This document shows positions 11,146 to 22,259 of a stretch of DNA of 64,000 nucleotides, one piece after another. A model generated the notes under the pieces. It searched no databases and was not told the origin of the DNA. It was given only the letters and a program-made list of their open reading frames with translations. The DNA is taken from contig ML679956.1 in the NCBI GenBank assembly GCA_007922225.1, forward strand, positions 76,535,775 to 76,599,774, given 5' to 3'. The translations under genes and the position numbers were made by a program. This stretch comes from Emydura subglobosa. Taxonomy: Eukaryota; Chordata; Testudines; Chelidae. How positions within the stretch are numbered: the first letter of the stretch is position 1; each line of letters begins with the position of its first letter.

Positions 11146-12639
11146 AATAGCAAGATGAAGGCATGAGGAATGTGTAGCCCTCCAGAACTCTATGGAGCAG
11201 ATTTTGCCGACATAGATGCCATGGGGTTATGTGTCAGCCTATCTCCCTGCTTAAAACCCCCCACTGAACCTGAATGGCCTGTAGCCGTCTGCATAGGGGA
11301 CTAAGTGCCATCTCAGCTGACCCAATCCCTTTAAAAAATCTGATCCTAGCTGCCTATAAATATTTTTATCTCTAGAGCTAGTGACTGGATGATCTCATAG
11401 AAATTTCTTGACCAACTCTCATTCCACAAGCCCAGCCAAAGGGTTGAGTATATCCTTTCCAAAAGGCGAAAGAGACATAATTGATACTCTAACTATTCCT
11501 CTTCTAAACACAACAATTTCCTTACCTTGTTACCTACCTAATGTGACTTGTGAGGTCGCTTGTCTCACCACCAGCTGGCTGAATCTGAGCAGTTGTCAAG
11601 TGCACTGGGTCGGTGAGGAATAAATATGGCTGCCCCCGACTCCCTCCCCGTGGCAACGGGGCTGATTCCAATGCCTGAGGTCACAAACCACAGCGCGTGG
11701 CTGAGGGAGCACATACTCAAACACAAATATTCCCCTCAAGAGTCACCCGGGAGGATCCCAAATTAGAATCACAGAGTGCTGAAGGAAATCATTTCTAGGA
11801 GTCGGAGCTATCCCGTTGCTATTCCCTGGGGTATAACAGGCACTGGCTCCGCTCTCGTTTTTCACTTTGTCCAGACTACATGTGGTATGAATTCCAGTCA
11901 CAAAAAAAAGTTCAGCTGGGTAATGATGTCTGTGCCAACCATTAGGCTCTATTTGTTAGTCTTGCACTCCTCTTGTTGTGGGCGACAGAGCTTAATCCCC
12001 TCTCGCTGACATTCACTGGATATTCCTGGATGTAAACAGGGCTTTCTAGCTCCCTTCCCACAGCTTTCTGAGGTTTCCCCCTTATTCCTTTCTCATGAAA
12101 GACCAAGGAACTAAGAGAATGGGCTAAACTTCTCTGTAAACAGCCAAAACTCTGTTGAATCCAATAGACCTGCCCCCTTTTACACCAGTCCAGAATTTGT
12201 CTTTGTGAGGAGACAATTGCATTGCAGCTATGTTTTAATATATGTGTCTGTTTCTTTAGAAGCTGCTCTCACTTCCTTAGGAGAGTTATGTATCAGTGTG
12301 GGAGGAGGTATGCTAATTGTTTGTGAAATGCAAACATCTAGCTGTCTTTCCGGTTGTAATGTGCTGCTCTGTGTGTGTGTGTAAGAGAGATTGCACATGC
12401 TCAAGTGGCTGTCCCACAGAAAGGATAAAGGACCTGCTACTAAGATCTGGGGGGAGGGGGGTTAGCTCAAGTGGGATAAGGGTGTATGTTAGGAAACCAA
12501 AATTCTAGTCTCACTCCCCTGTGTGTTTGTGACTGATGTGGTGATTCTGCTCTTTGTCCACAGCATATGAATTTGTTTTATAGTCTTCTATGAATAAGAC
12601 AAGAAAATGGGAGACAGAATGCATTTGAAAAGTTTGACT
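11146..12639. other. No recognisable gene or repeat
   Basis: About 1.5 kb. It contains only a short GT run near 12370-12383 and small chance open frames. Confidence 0.45.
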
Positions 12640-12845
12640 CATTTGTGCAGAAGCCACTGTGGCAGAGAGAGGAAAAACAGGCTCTCTTAGTGGGTAGGAT
12701 CAGGAGCTGGACAGCGAGGATCCGTCCCAAACTCTGCCACAGATTTACAGTGTGATCTTGGGTAAGTCACTTTTCTTTAAGGATGTTGCGAAGATTAATA
12801 TGTTAAAGATTGCGAGGCACCCAAATACTATGGGAACGAGAGTCA
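12640..12845 (+). repeat. MIR-type SINE
   Basis: Carries the conserved core AACTCTGCCACAG, then GTGATCTTGGGTAAGTCACTT, then a 3' segment (GATTAATATGTTAAAGATTG) typical of reptilian MIR copies. MIRs are tRNA-derived SINEs mobilised by L2-type LINEs. The tRNA-like head is too diverged to show A and B boxes. Confidence 0.65.
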
Positions 12846-12997
12846 GATAAGTATCTGAGAGAGAGAGACAGATTCAGAGAGCCTGCTCATGAGGTACGAA
12901 GCAGAAGGCCTACATCCTAGAAAGGCCTGGTCTGGAAAGTCCTTTCTTCATATGAAGTTGTGCCTTCCATCAGTCGATCTCGAAGTGCTTTGCCACA

Positions 12998-13092
12998 GAT
13001 TCATAGATTTTAAAGACAGACGGGGCCACTACCATCATCTTACTCTGACCTTCTGCACGTCACATGCCAGGGAATTTCACAACACCAACTTT
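12998..13092 (-). repeat. CR1 3'-end fragment
   Basis: Reads on the plus strand as TTCATAGATTTTAAAGACAG, then ATCATCTTACTCTGACC and a TTCACA end. This is the reverse complement of a CR1 3' end (a TCAGACTAGATGAT-like block followed by the ATCTATGAA tail). A short 5'-truncated copy. Confidence 0.65.
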
Positions 13093-13274
13093 CATCCATT
13101 GATGTTCACAGCACCGTTCTGGGGAAGGAGGGGAGGGCCCAAAAGCAAACACCCCCCAGGGGTGATGGGATCAACAGCTTTGGTTTAGCTCATCACAAAG
13201 ATAGGGGGTATTCAGAGCCAGATTTGGGCCTTTCTCAAAGATCAGGAGTGTTTTGCTACAGACTCATTTCAGAA

Positions 13275-13385
13275 TCCTTTTACTCATCTGTGAAATGATT
13301 AGAGGGGTTAAGTAACTTGCCCATGTTCATATAGCAAATCAGTAGCTCACTGGAAAAGAGGATTCCAATCTTGTTTCCTGTTGCT
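13275..13385 (-). repeat. MIR-type SINE, degraded
   Basis: Contains CATCTGTGAAATG, GGTTAAGTAACTTGCCCA and a following block matching the antisense MIR core (normally AGGTTAAGTGACTTGCCCAAGG). Both ends are lost. Confidence 0.5.
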
Positions 13386-13774
13386 CGTCTATCTCGGGGT
13401 GGTTGAGACCAAGTTATTTGTAATTTGGCCTATCTGCTGGTTTTGTAACTCTTGCAAAATGAAGGATAGTCCAGTAGGTGAGACCTGGAACATAAAAAGA
13501 TGGATGGTTGGGTGGCTAACGAACAGCTCAACATTTGGAAGAACAGATGGAAAAACAATGCAAGCACTGCAGAGAGCTCAGGGATGTAGGCGGCATAATC
13601 TGTATCCTCCATGGAGGGACTTTTACCACTCTCCATAACTTGCTCCACTGATTCCAGAATGATCACACCATCTTCAGGGATCTCAGCTGATGCTGGATTT
13701 CTCCTTGGTGGGGCTGGGCTGTGATGCCTTCCTCTAGCAGATACCAACTTACACCATCCCTGCCCCAAAGACAA

Positions 13775-13915
13775 GATAGACAAATGGTGAGAGGGGTAAC
13801 AGAGGTTCAGAGTGCTGAAGTGGCTCACTTGAGGTCATTGGAAGAACTGGGACTACAACACAAGTTTCTTGAGTCTCAGTTCTAGTGCCCTATTCATTGG
13901 ACCATGTTGCCTCTC
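13775..13915 (-). repeat. MIR-type SINE, degraded
   Basis: Antisense MIR order is visible: a diverged core, then GGAAGAACTGGGACTACAAC, then CTAGTGCCCTATTCATTGGA and a GCCTC end, corresponding to the tRNA-derived head read backwards. Confidence 0.55.
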
Positions 13916-14690
13916 CAGGCTAGAAGGTCATCAGAAACATCTGGAAAAGTCAGTTCTCTCTTGGATGTTTTGTTCACCCAAAGCAGCAAGGCTGGAAATA
14001 TGGATAGCACCACCCCACGGTTCTACAAGGGCTTTACCTATGAATGCCATCAAGCAGTCATTCAGGAACTCCTTCTGGGCCTTATAAACATTCTGTATAG
14101 TAAAGCATTAGGTGTCCAAATACAGCCGCCCCTCCTTTTGTTGGCACATTTGTGAGGCTGTAGTCCGTAAGTCTGTCTCTCGGCTGTAACTTGGCTTATG
14201 TGTTTGAAAATTGTTCTTCTGCTCACATCCCTTCCTTCCTCCACTGACAGAGTTCGTGTGGGCTGACAAGCTTCTTCACTGAAAAGAAAGTTCATATAAA
14301 GTCATGTGCCCATTCCCTACATGCAGTGTAACATGCAGAGAACTTACATGTAGGGTTTGGTTGTAGGATATTCTGGCTGAATGTCCTAAATGGCCCAGCC
14401 TAGCTACTCAAAACAGCACTTAGAAGAGTATGATATTGGCCATCAAAGCTCAATCATACCTAGACTTTGTTCTGGCCCTCCACGAGGAGAACATTTGGCA
14501 AATATTAGGGGAAAACCCTATGATGTTTGAATTCTTATCACAGTTTTCAGTGTGCTTGAGGCATATTGCACTGTGCTGATATTTGCAATCCTACAATTCT
14601 GATACAGCATCCGGTGCATCCTCCTCTCTTTTGGTATCTGATGGCAATCCACATCTTGTAGATGAAGGAAAGTCAGGGCATTAGTCTGGA
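13916..14690. other. No recognisable feature
   Basis: About 770 bases; no gene or repeat assigned. Confidence 0.4.
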
Positions 14691-14896
14691 ACGTGGGAAG
14701 GTCATGTGGCTAAAGGGAACAGTTTCTAGTACGCGTCAGTGTATATCAAAGCTCAGCCTTATGCCCCTTTTGTTCACGTTCGTGCTCAGCGAACATACAG
14801 AAAATAATCCAGAGCATGGCACTCTGGTGCATGTTTTCTGAAGATGGTGTAGTGCTTATGGGAGAGAGCAAAGAGGAAGCACTAGAAGATTTAGAG

Positions 14897-15235
14897 CAGT
14901 GGTCCCCAAACTTTTTCCATCGGGCTCCCAACTTATCTAGTCTGCACCTCCCCGGGAGCCGTGATCAGAAGCCGGGAGCTTCTGCTGGGGCTGAAGCCAG
15001 AAAGGGGGCTGAGGGCTGGGAGCAGGGCTGGGGCAAGGTGCCGTGGCAAGGGGCTGGGAGCCAGGGGCTACGACTGGGGATGGAGCCGGGGCTGGAGGCA
15101 GGGCCAGGAGCTGGGGGCTGTGGCTGGGAGCAGGGCCATGGTTGGGGCCAGGTCCGGGGCCAGAGCTGCGGCTGGGCCTGGGGCTGCAGCTGGGAACTGG
15201 GGGCTGTGGTCAGGGCCGGGAACTGTGGCTAGAGA
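14897..15235. mobile_element. hAT-like element inserted in the RTE reverse transcriptase
   Basis: Begins CAGTGGTCCCCAAACTTTTT, a classical hAT terminal repeat (CAGTGGTTCCCAAACTTTTT-like). Flanking bases share TAGAG on both sides (14892-14896 and 15231-15235), a remnant of an 8-base duplication. The RTE protein frame continues across the gap (...LEDLE then RWRCVLE...). The interior from about 14985 is a G-rich degenerate minisatellite of GGGGCTGGGAGC-like units. The right terminal repeat is not recognisable. Confidence 0.65.
14985..15230 (+). repeat. G-rich degenerate minisatellite
   Basis: Irregular units built from GGGGCTG, GGGAGCAGGG and GGGCCAGG, strongly purine-skewed with many GGG/GGGG tracts at short spacing on the plus strand. 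Open frames crossing it in several phases (Gly/Ala/Trp-rich) are compositional artefacts. Confidence 0.75.
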
Positions 15236-15989
15236 GATGGAGATGCGTACTTGAAAAAAATGGCATGAAAATCAGCAGAAATAAAACTGAGTATATAGCC
15301 TGTACTGATCTGATGATACCTTGCAGGAAAACAACCAGACAGTCAGAGTAGGAGGGCCAGCCACTAACAAATGTACAGAAGTTCAAGGGTCTAGGTTTGA
15401 TAGTACAGGAAAATGGTGAACTCATCAAAGAACTTATGAGCAGAAGAGGAAAGACATGGACTAAATGGAGAGAACTGAGTGGAGTGATCTGTGGTAGGAG
15501 AATGCTTTCCAAATTGAAAAGCTGGATCTACAAGGCAGTAATTAGACCTGCACTTTGGTATGTCTCTGAATGCTGGAACCTGAAGAAGAAACCGGAGCAG
15601 ATCTGGAACACAGTGGAAATGAAAATGTTAAGATGGATGCTTCGGGTTACAAGGACAGACTCTGTTCAGAAAGAAGGAAGGAAGGAAGGGTGAAGATGAT
15701 ATCAATTATAGACAAGCTGAGGGAATCCAGGCTTAGATAGTTTGGACACATAAAAAGATCAGAAGGCTGTAAAGGAAACAGGTGTTAAATTTAGAAGTGG
15801 AAGGTAAGAGAAGGGTTCGGAGACCCCAAACTGGATGGATGTCATACAAAAAAAATTGATTAGCTCTGGAGTTTCTGAGGATCTGCTTCACGCCACGCTG
15901 GAATGGAAAACGAGGACTCGAAGGGTCGACCTCATATAGATAGGACTAAGACTAGAAGAGGAACAATGGAGAAGTCCACTGCAATCCTT

Positions 15990-16410
15990 TGTAAGCTCTT
16001 CTGATGGCTGCCACCAACTCACTATTAAAAATGGGCACTGGATTTCCAGTTTGAACTTTGCTGGTTTCACTTTCCAGCCGTTGGACGTTGAACGTGTCTT
16101 TCTATACCCCCCCGCCCCCCGCCACATACATGCACATCCACCGAACGTTAGATATTGCTGGCCAAATTCTGTTCTCAGTCGCACTAACACAACTCCATGA
16201 TTCCAGTTCATGTAATATGTGGTGGGTTTAGAATATAAATCTGTTTGAAAGTGCCCGGGGTAAGACTCTTCCTAATTCACAATATTCGGGTACATTTTAT
16301 ATTTAAGAAGTGCCAATTGCAAAGCATCAGATGTGCCATAGAATAAAAAACAAAATGCAGACCATTAAAAACCAATGTATAGGCAAATCCAACCAGACTA
16401 ACTACTAAGA
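15990..16410. other. No recognisable feature
   Basis: About 420 bases after the RTE fragment, including a C-rich run near 16108-16120; nothing else assigned. Confidence 0.4.
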
Positions 16411-16412
16411 CA

Positions 16413-16646
16413 GTGTGTATGTATGCACTGCAGTCACAGGGTGTGATTGCAACTCAAGGAGACATGCCCGAACTAGCTTTGATCTAGCTAGCTCAGGTAC
16501 CAGAGCAGTGAAGCTGTGGCAGCAGAAGCCTCAACGCAGGCCAGCCAGCTGCATAATTAGCCGGGGTTTCAGGTGGGCTCATACAACTCAGGGTGCCGGG
16601 GCTTTTCTGCACTTGAACTCCATGTCTGTAGCATAGACATACTCAG
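16413..16646. mobile_element. MITE with TGTGTATGTAT-type termini
   Basis: The left end GTGTATGTATGCACTGCAG pairs with the right end, whose reverse complement reads TGAGTATGTCTATGCTACAG. The interior has a GAACTAGC...GATCTAGCTAGCTC block, familiar from reptilian GGGTATGTCTACAC elements. Length is about 234 bases with no coding capacity. It resembles the other TATGTCTACA elements in the window. Confidence 0.6.
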
Positions 16647-17577
16647 TGTCATGTGCCACAGGTTGCAGCCTCTATGGGTTCATAGAGTGGGAGACTCTCT
16701 TCAGTCAACTTCTAAATTTCTTTGTATAATGTTCTGGAACCTTACATTTCAACCTGTGCTGTGATGGATAAGGATTTTTATTCCAGGAACTCGCCATGCA
16801 GGACAGGAATTCTCTGCTGGGCAGGTGGAATTCCAGGCTTCCTGGACTGAATTTATTTCTTACTCCCGCCTTTGCTATTCCAGCTTATTCTCTTTACCAT
16901 CAAGTCATTCACTTGGCTGCATTCTTTTTTCCTCCCCATACATTTTTTCCCTGACTTGTGGCAAGACATCAAGTTCTGTTATACATTTGCCTGCTTTCCT
17001 GCACTGAGTTCTTGCTCTGAACTGGACCAATGCATGGTTCTCAGGAGTAACTGGGCCCAGCAACTTTTAACACTTCCTATCTTCCCCTTAACCTCAAGTG
17101 ATAAAGACCTGTACTTTTGGTTCTGAAGTCCCCATGTTTGATCCCTGCTGACAAGTGGCATGTCTCTGTGGGTGCTGCCATGGTTCATTACTCTCCAGTT
17201 TTATTTGTTAGCCCTCCTGCTATACTTACTTATGTATGATTACGTAATTGTTTATTTATTTATTTAAGCAGTAACACCTAGGAGCCTCAATTAGGTCTGT
17301 TGCACTAGTCACTGGTCAAACCTGATTAAAGAACTTATGGGGCCTGATCCATTGTTGTCCTGTATCTTGCAGGGTCATTTACAGCTGTGCAAATGTAATG
17401 GGGGGGAGGGGAGCTGAGGCAATGGTATGTATAACTCTATTACATTCCCCTTCTTCCTGCATTTCAACTGAGCTCTTTGCTGAAGCCTAAGACAGAGTTC
17501 TGTCTTTGCACGGAGGTAATCCTTAAGGCTATGGTATGTAAAATATTGATAAGTAGTGTTAATAGTTCCCAGTCAAT

Positions 17578-17580
<3 letters not shown>
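16647..17580. other. Mostly unassigned sequence
   Basis: No gene. A short ATTT run with AACACCTAGGAGCCTC at 17238-17295 may be an antisense L2/MIR-like tail; the rest is unrecognised. Confidence 0.4.

Positions 17581-17610
<30 letters not shown>
17581..17610. repeat. (AG)15 microsatellite
   Basis: Fifteen perfect AG units. A Ser/Arg/Glu-repeat open frame across it is an artefact. Confidence 0.95.
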
Positions 17611-17612
<2 letters not shown>

Positions 17613-17627
17613 TCACACAATTTCCTA

Positions 17628-17885
17628 GGGCTTGCCTACACTTGAAATGCTACAGCTGCACCGCTGTAGCACTTCAGTGTAAATGCTGCCAACGCTGATG
17701 GGAAGGGTTCTCCTATCGACAGAGGTAATCCAGCTCCTTGAAAGGCAGGATTCTTCAGTCGACCTAGCCCTGTCTTCACTGGAGGTTAGGTCAGATAAAC
17801 TACACAGCTCGGAGGGGGGGGTGGATTTTCCATATCCCTGAGCAACAAAGTAAAGCCAACCTAATTTTCTAGTGTCGCCCAGGCT
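17628..17885. mobile_element. MITE (GGGCTTGCCTACACT), left member of an abutting pair
   Basis: The left end GGGCTTGCCTACACT pairs with a diverged right end whose reverse complement is AGCCTGGGCGACACT. It is flanked by CTA (17625-17627) on the left and TTA (17886-17888) on the right, consistent with the 3-base TWA/TTA targets of PIF/Harbinger elements. 258 bases, non-coding. Confidence 0.6.
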
Positions 17886-17888
17886 TTA

Positions 17889-18153
17889 GGGCTTGTCTAC
17901 GCAGCAGAGCCTTTGCCGGTGTAGCTACGCTGGCAGAGCTCCCTAGTGGAGACGTAGCATAAGCTGGCAGGAGGAGTTCTGTCTACACCATCTCCCCGAA
18001 GGACATTAGCCGAGCCGACAGAAACATTGTGTTGGCACAGCGACACATACACCAGAAGTTTTGTTGGCATAGATCTGTTGGCGAGGAAGATACGTTTCAC
18101 ACTCCTAGACGACACAGCTATGCCAACACAACTTTATAGTGTAGACTAAGCCT
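17889..18153. mobile_element. MITE (GGGCTTGTCTACGC) with TTA target duplication
   Basis: The left end GGGCTTGTCTAC pairs with the right end GTAGACTAAGCCT. Perfect TTA flanks sit at 17886-17888 and 18154-18156. Subterminal sequence is also inverted (GCTACGCTGGCA against TGCCAACACAAC-type). The 3-base TTA duplication suggests PIF/Harbinger mobilisation; this resembles the MITEs described from crocodilians and turtles. It abuts the previous element and shares its TTA. Confidence 0.72.
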
Positions 18154-18156
18154 TTA

Positions 18157-19404
18157 GCAAAACCAATACTGAATGCACACAGAAACATTGCAGGTAGCGT
18201 AAACTGCTGTAAATAGTATTTGGAATACTCTAAAGAACTTTGAAACCACAGTAAATCTCCAGGTGTTCCTTAGACTTCCTTATTGTATCTATTCACATAT
18301 AAGGTTTCAACATAACATCTACACCTCTATGCTTTGGCATGCATACAAACATTCTCCCCTCTGATCTTCGTTCAGAGATGGTTTCTCAGCCTTCATAGTG
18401 TGGCCGCAATCTGCAGGGTGTGTCACCTGGACTCTTCAGAGTTGGAGAAGAAGGACAAACTCTCAGTTCTTTTCCAAACACTTCAGAACCCTGCAACAGA
18501 ACAATCGGGGGGTCTCCACCCCACTCCTGACATTTCAGCCCCTCGGTTGACAGCTGACTGGATCTGTTGTGGATGAAATAGAAAATCTGTAGCCTGTATC
18601 CAAAGTGGCACAAGGATCAGGATTGGCATATCCATTCCCTGAATTTCAACCATGCTGTCACTCTGCAGGGCACTGTCCTTCCCCCATAAGCCCAATGAAG
18701 TCAGGCAAGAATTTACGCACTTTCACTTCCCTGAGTTCAGACACAATCTCTCTTTATCTGAGACTGAATCCCAGTTCCAAGCAGGTAAGGTAAGATCGGT
18801 AGGCTCGGTAGCCTGTAAAGGTGACAACTGCTCCCCTCCCATCTCTTCCGCTGAGCCCATAAAACTTCCTGGGTGGATCAAATATTATCCCTAGGAAGTA
18901 AACTTCCCTAGTTAGTAAATCTGGAATAACACTCACCTGTTGACTCAGGTGGTCAATGAGTTGAGACCCACCACTTGCAACAGACAACCTCTTGGTCCTG
19001 GCTGACCAGGCACTGAACCACCAGTGAGTTCTCTCCCATATGTATAACCTCCCCCTGTGCTGTGATTGGCTCAGCTCTTGGATGGCGACTGGCTAAGACC
19101 TGCCCACAATGAAAACTTCCTAAACTGCTTCAGAAACAGCGACTGAGCATGCCTAGTAAGTACCGCCCCCCTAGTCCTAGGAGTTTGCGGACCCTTCTAG
19201 CTGAGTTGCCTGCCTCTGCATATTTGCAGAGACATTAAGTATCCAGCTAAGAGCTTTGTCCCCTCCTCCTGTTTTTCTCCTATTCTTTGGGCCAAACAAC
19301 GGCAAATGCTGTAGTGGTTTACAGCTGTAAAACACTAACCGATCAGAAGCCCTATGATTTACCCACATGCACTTTCCATGCATTCTTGCACTGGTCTGGA
19401 CTTT
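18157..19404. other. No recognisable gene or repeat
   Basis: About 1.25 kb, only short chance open frames. Confidence 0.45.
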
Positions 19405-19470
19405 GTTTTGAAGGAGGTCAGATTGGGTGATTATAATGGTCTCTTCTGGTCTTAAAATCTACATGATGTG
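19400..19470 (+). repeat. CR1 3'-end fragment
   Basis: GAGGTCAGATTGGGTGATTA, then TGGTCTCTTCTGGTCTTAAA and ATCTACATGATG. This is the last about 65 bases of a CR1 with a decayed tail. Confidence 0.6.
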
Positions 19471-20688
19471 CAAATTGATCATGAATTGGGCCCATTCTCC
19501 CTTCCAGATGTTCTTTCTGTGCCACTCTGCCCCTTTTCTTTCCCCTCTACATGCTCTTTTGCATGCTTCCTCACAGGGCTGGAATAGCGACCCCCGGAGC
19601 TGATGCTAATGTTGCTCCAGGGATGCTTGGAGAGGTTTAGCCAGAGTGTTCCCTCTGGAGAGTTTCCCAAAGTAATTCCAGCTAACGGAACAAAAGCCCC
19701 AGAAAAGTACTGTATTTCTTATAAAACAACAGATGTTTTAATGTCTTGCCAATGCTTAATAGATGGCAGCGTATTTGCATTGTAAGGGTTATAAACTTAA
19801 TAAATTGTATTTAATCCTGAAATAAATACAGAAAACCACATTTAAAATAGACTAAAAAGTATCCGTGGCTAAGAGCAAAACAGTGATATGAGCTCCTCCC
19901 TGAAGCCCACATGGGTGTGTGCATACATAAGTGAATGTTCCCAATTAGTGGAGGGGTTCGGGGTTACTCAGTGAAGGCAGGCTCACCTGCAAAAAAAGCA
20001 CCAGCATAAATGGAGGCACTGTAGTGCCGGGAAAATTGGGTAATGCTATGCAAATAGCCATTCCAGGGGGAAAGCTGAGTATTTAGCCAGGCCAAAAAAG
20101 CATTGACTAATGGTTTCCACAGTGAGTCTGGTTCTTCTTTAGCTTCATTGCCACGAATGGCGTTAGTGAAGTATTCTTATGACCGATGTCACTGTGGGCG
20201 ATTCTGGGTGGTGGTACAACACGGTGACTTTCCGAACATAGCGTTGACTGTCAGAAGGAGTTAGCACTCGGGCACTGTTGAGACTGACTTACTAATGCAA
20301 ACGGAGCCTTTGCTTACTTCAGATGGCTTGCTCCATGGGATAACATTTCAGGACTGATTTTCCAGCACCTCTGAGCTCCCAATGTACCGTTGCCTGCACC
20401 TGGCAAAGTCTCTTGTATCAGTGCTTTTACACTCATCTTACACTGAAGACCAGACTCGAGGGCAGGATGGGACTGTCAGGTGGTCGCCCACAATTAACCT
20501 ACTGCACCAGGTCAGTGGTAATCCTGTGGTGCTTTTAGACGCCTGAAGTAAAGCCGGACAGCGCGGTCATGGACATTCGGTGCTACGGATCTCTGCTGTC
20601 TAGGCGTATTGTTGTTCTTGTTCCTCTCGTACAGTGCACAAGACACAGGCCAATGGAGGGTCATGCCCAAGGTGCCAGGCAATGGGAA
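19471..20688. other. No recognisable gene or repeat
   Basis: About 1.2 kb. Nothing assigned. Confidence 0.45.
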
Positions 20689-20689
20689 C

Positions 20690-20822
20690 TCAGGCTCTAT
20701 GGTGGGAGGTGGGAGGGTCCTAGCACTTGGGCTGAAGCCAAGTCCAAATGTCTTCATTGCAGTAAAACAGCCCCTTAGCTCGAGTTATATGTTCAACTGC
20801 AATGTAGACATGCCTTTAGACT
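20690..20822. repeat. MITE half-copy
   Basis: The right half of the element family seen at 22260-23016: AGGTGGGAGGGTCCTAGCAC, CATTGCAGTAAAACAGCCCC and the terminal GCAATGTAGACATGCC. The left arm is not recognised. Confidence 0.5.
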
Positions 20823-21020
20823 GTCCTACGTGATTCGCTCCTCTGTAAATTACAGGTAATTCCTACTGAAATCAATGAGAGATACTTGTAACCAGCAGCT
20901 GGTGGGGGGTACTGGGTCTTGGCTATGCAAGTAGGACCAGTGTGCTCATGTTTCTTCCCAGTTGTTGATTCCTAAGAATGCTGTGAAATCCATCTGTTTC
21001 CTATTTTAGCTGCCCCGTTC

Positions 21021-21096
21021 TTAGGCCTGATCCAAAATGCTTTGAAGTCAACGGGACTCTTTCCACTGACTTCAGCAAGCTGTGGGTTAGGCCCTT
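21021..21096. repeat. Short palindromic repeat (TGATCCAAA family)
   Basis: TTAGGCCTGATCC, then TTGAAGTCA, then TGACTTCAGC and GGGTTAGGCCC form an imperfect hairpin of about 75 bases, matching the copies at 5418 and 38198. Confidence 0.65.
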
Positions 21097-22155
21097 TAAT
21101 CTCAAAGGCCTGCTTCACCACTGTCTTTTACCCCTGTGCAAAGTGGGGGTAAAAGGCTGCCACTTGGACCCGGTGGCATGTTACACACTTGATGTGCTGG
21201 TATAAAGCCCTCCCTCAGGGTGCCCGGTGGTAGATAATGACGCCCCCATGTCTCTATGCCAAAGCCAAAGTGCTAAAAACAGGCAGTTACGGCACGGAAA
21301 AAATACCCATCTTCCCTTTGTCCTTAAACTTCATATCTCAGTGCTTTCTTGGTCGAGGTTCCCTCTCCCTCTGCCTTTGAAATTTGCTCCCCTTGGCTGC
21401 CTGCCAGGGCCTGAGTCTTGTTCCTCCAGGGTGGGATTAAAGGTGCATTTATTTTCCTTAGCTTTTGTCTGGGGTTTGGTTTGGTTTTGTTTTCCTAGGT
21501 CTGTGGAATGTATGTTCTTTAACGTTGGGAGCGAATGCCCTGCTGCTGCAGCCACAGGTGCTCTGTACGGGGCCTGGCTCTCTGAGGTGCCCCTGGCACC
21601 TTGCAATATCACACCCTGTATCGGTCGAATGAATGGCATGTAAGGGTCCCCCTTTGGACCTTGGGACAGATCCACAGCGGGTGCAAATCGGCTTAGCTTT
21701 GATACGGTGACGGCAATGTAGACCAGCTGAGGAGATAGCCTCGATGCTTACCTTCTGCCCTGATCTGTCCTCTGGGACTTGCTTTCCAGATCTTTGCTCA
21801 TTTGGCCCCGGCTAGGGACCCTGCCTACCTAGGACCGTTCATGCAACCTACAAAGTTCTAATCATGCTCATCCCTTACGTAGAATGTTGTTGCTGTCTAA
21901 GCTCTGTGCATATGTCCCTCATTACAGGCCCCCCCTCTGTGCCTGGTCCTCAGAAAATAGGAGTCTGTAACAGCCTGATGTCAGACCTTTGGGCTCTGGA
22001 GCTCATAGTAGTTCCGTGTTTAACTCAAGCTTGAGGATTAACCCAAATGATTGCAGGTGTTAATTTTCACAGCCCCACTTTAATGCAGATAAGGGTGAGC
22101 GATCTCTTTTTGCAGAGAGAAATGGAGACACGGGGAGGGTAAATGGAAAGACAGT
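21097..22155. other. No recognisable gene or repeat
   Basis: About 1 kb. The plus-strand open frame at 21227-21643 (138 codons) is Leu/Pro/Ser/Cys-rich without a domain and is considered chance. Confidence 0.45.
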
Positions 22156-22159
22156 CTTG

Positions 22160-22256
22160 TGGCTAAGGCTTTGCCCTGGAAGATCCCAGTTCGGTTGTTG
22201 GCTGTTCCACACACTCCTTGTGTGACCTGGGCAAATCACTTAACTCTTTGGGTACC
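22160..22256 (+). repeat. MIR-type SINE, truncated by a MITE
   Basis: TTGTGGCTAAGGCTTTGCCC, a diverged middle, then TGTGTGACCTGGGCAAATCA and CTTAACTCTTT, the MIR core. It stops exactly where the GGGTACCTCTACACTG element begins at 22260, so the MITE entered the SINE. Confidence 0.65.
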
Positions 22257-22259
22257 TCT

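Larger units (their letters stand above)
14705..15970 (+). pseudogene. RTE-like LINE reverse transcriptase, split by a hAT-like insertion
   Basis: A fragment of a non-LTR reverse transcriptase unlike the CR1 copies. Before the insertion: VSVYQSSALCPF (motif B region), then, after a frameshift, WCMFSEDGVVLMGESKEEA, where FADDIVL is expected at the catalytic motif C, so the DD pair reads ED. After the insertion (from about 15236) the frame resumes with RWRCVLEKNGMKISRNKTEY, then KLKSWIYKAVIRPALWYVSE, then RMLRWMLRVTR-like residues and a GRPKL-type tail around 15800-15950. This order fits the RTE clade or its relatives. Stops and shifts are frequent. Confidence 0.72.

Noticed and set aside
14816..15351. 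Gly/Ala/Trp-rich open frames in all three plus frames
   Set aside because: Produced by the G-rich minisatellite inside the hAT-like insertion.
17477..17698. Protein with Glu-Arg repeats
   Set aside because: The (AG)15 microsatellite translated.
21227..21643. 138-codon plus-strand open frame with hydrophobic stretches
   Set aside because: Low-complexity Leu/Pro/Ser composition, overlaps an equally long minus-strand frame, and no family resemblance.
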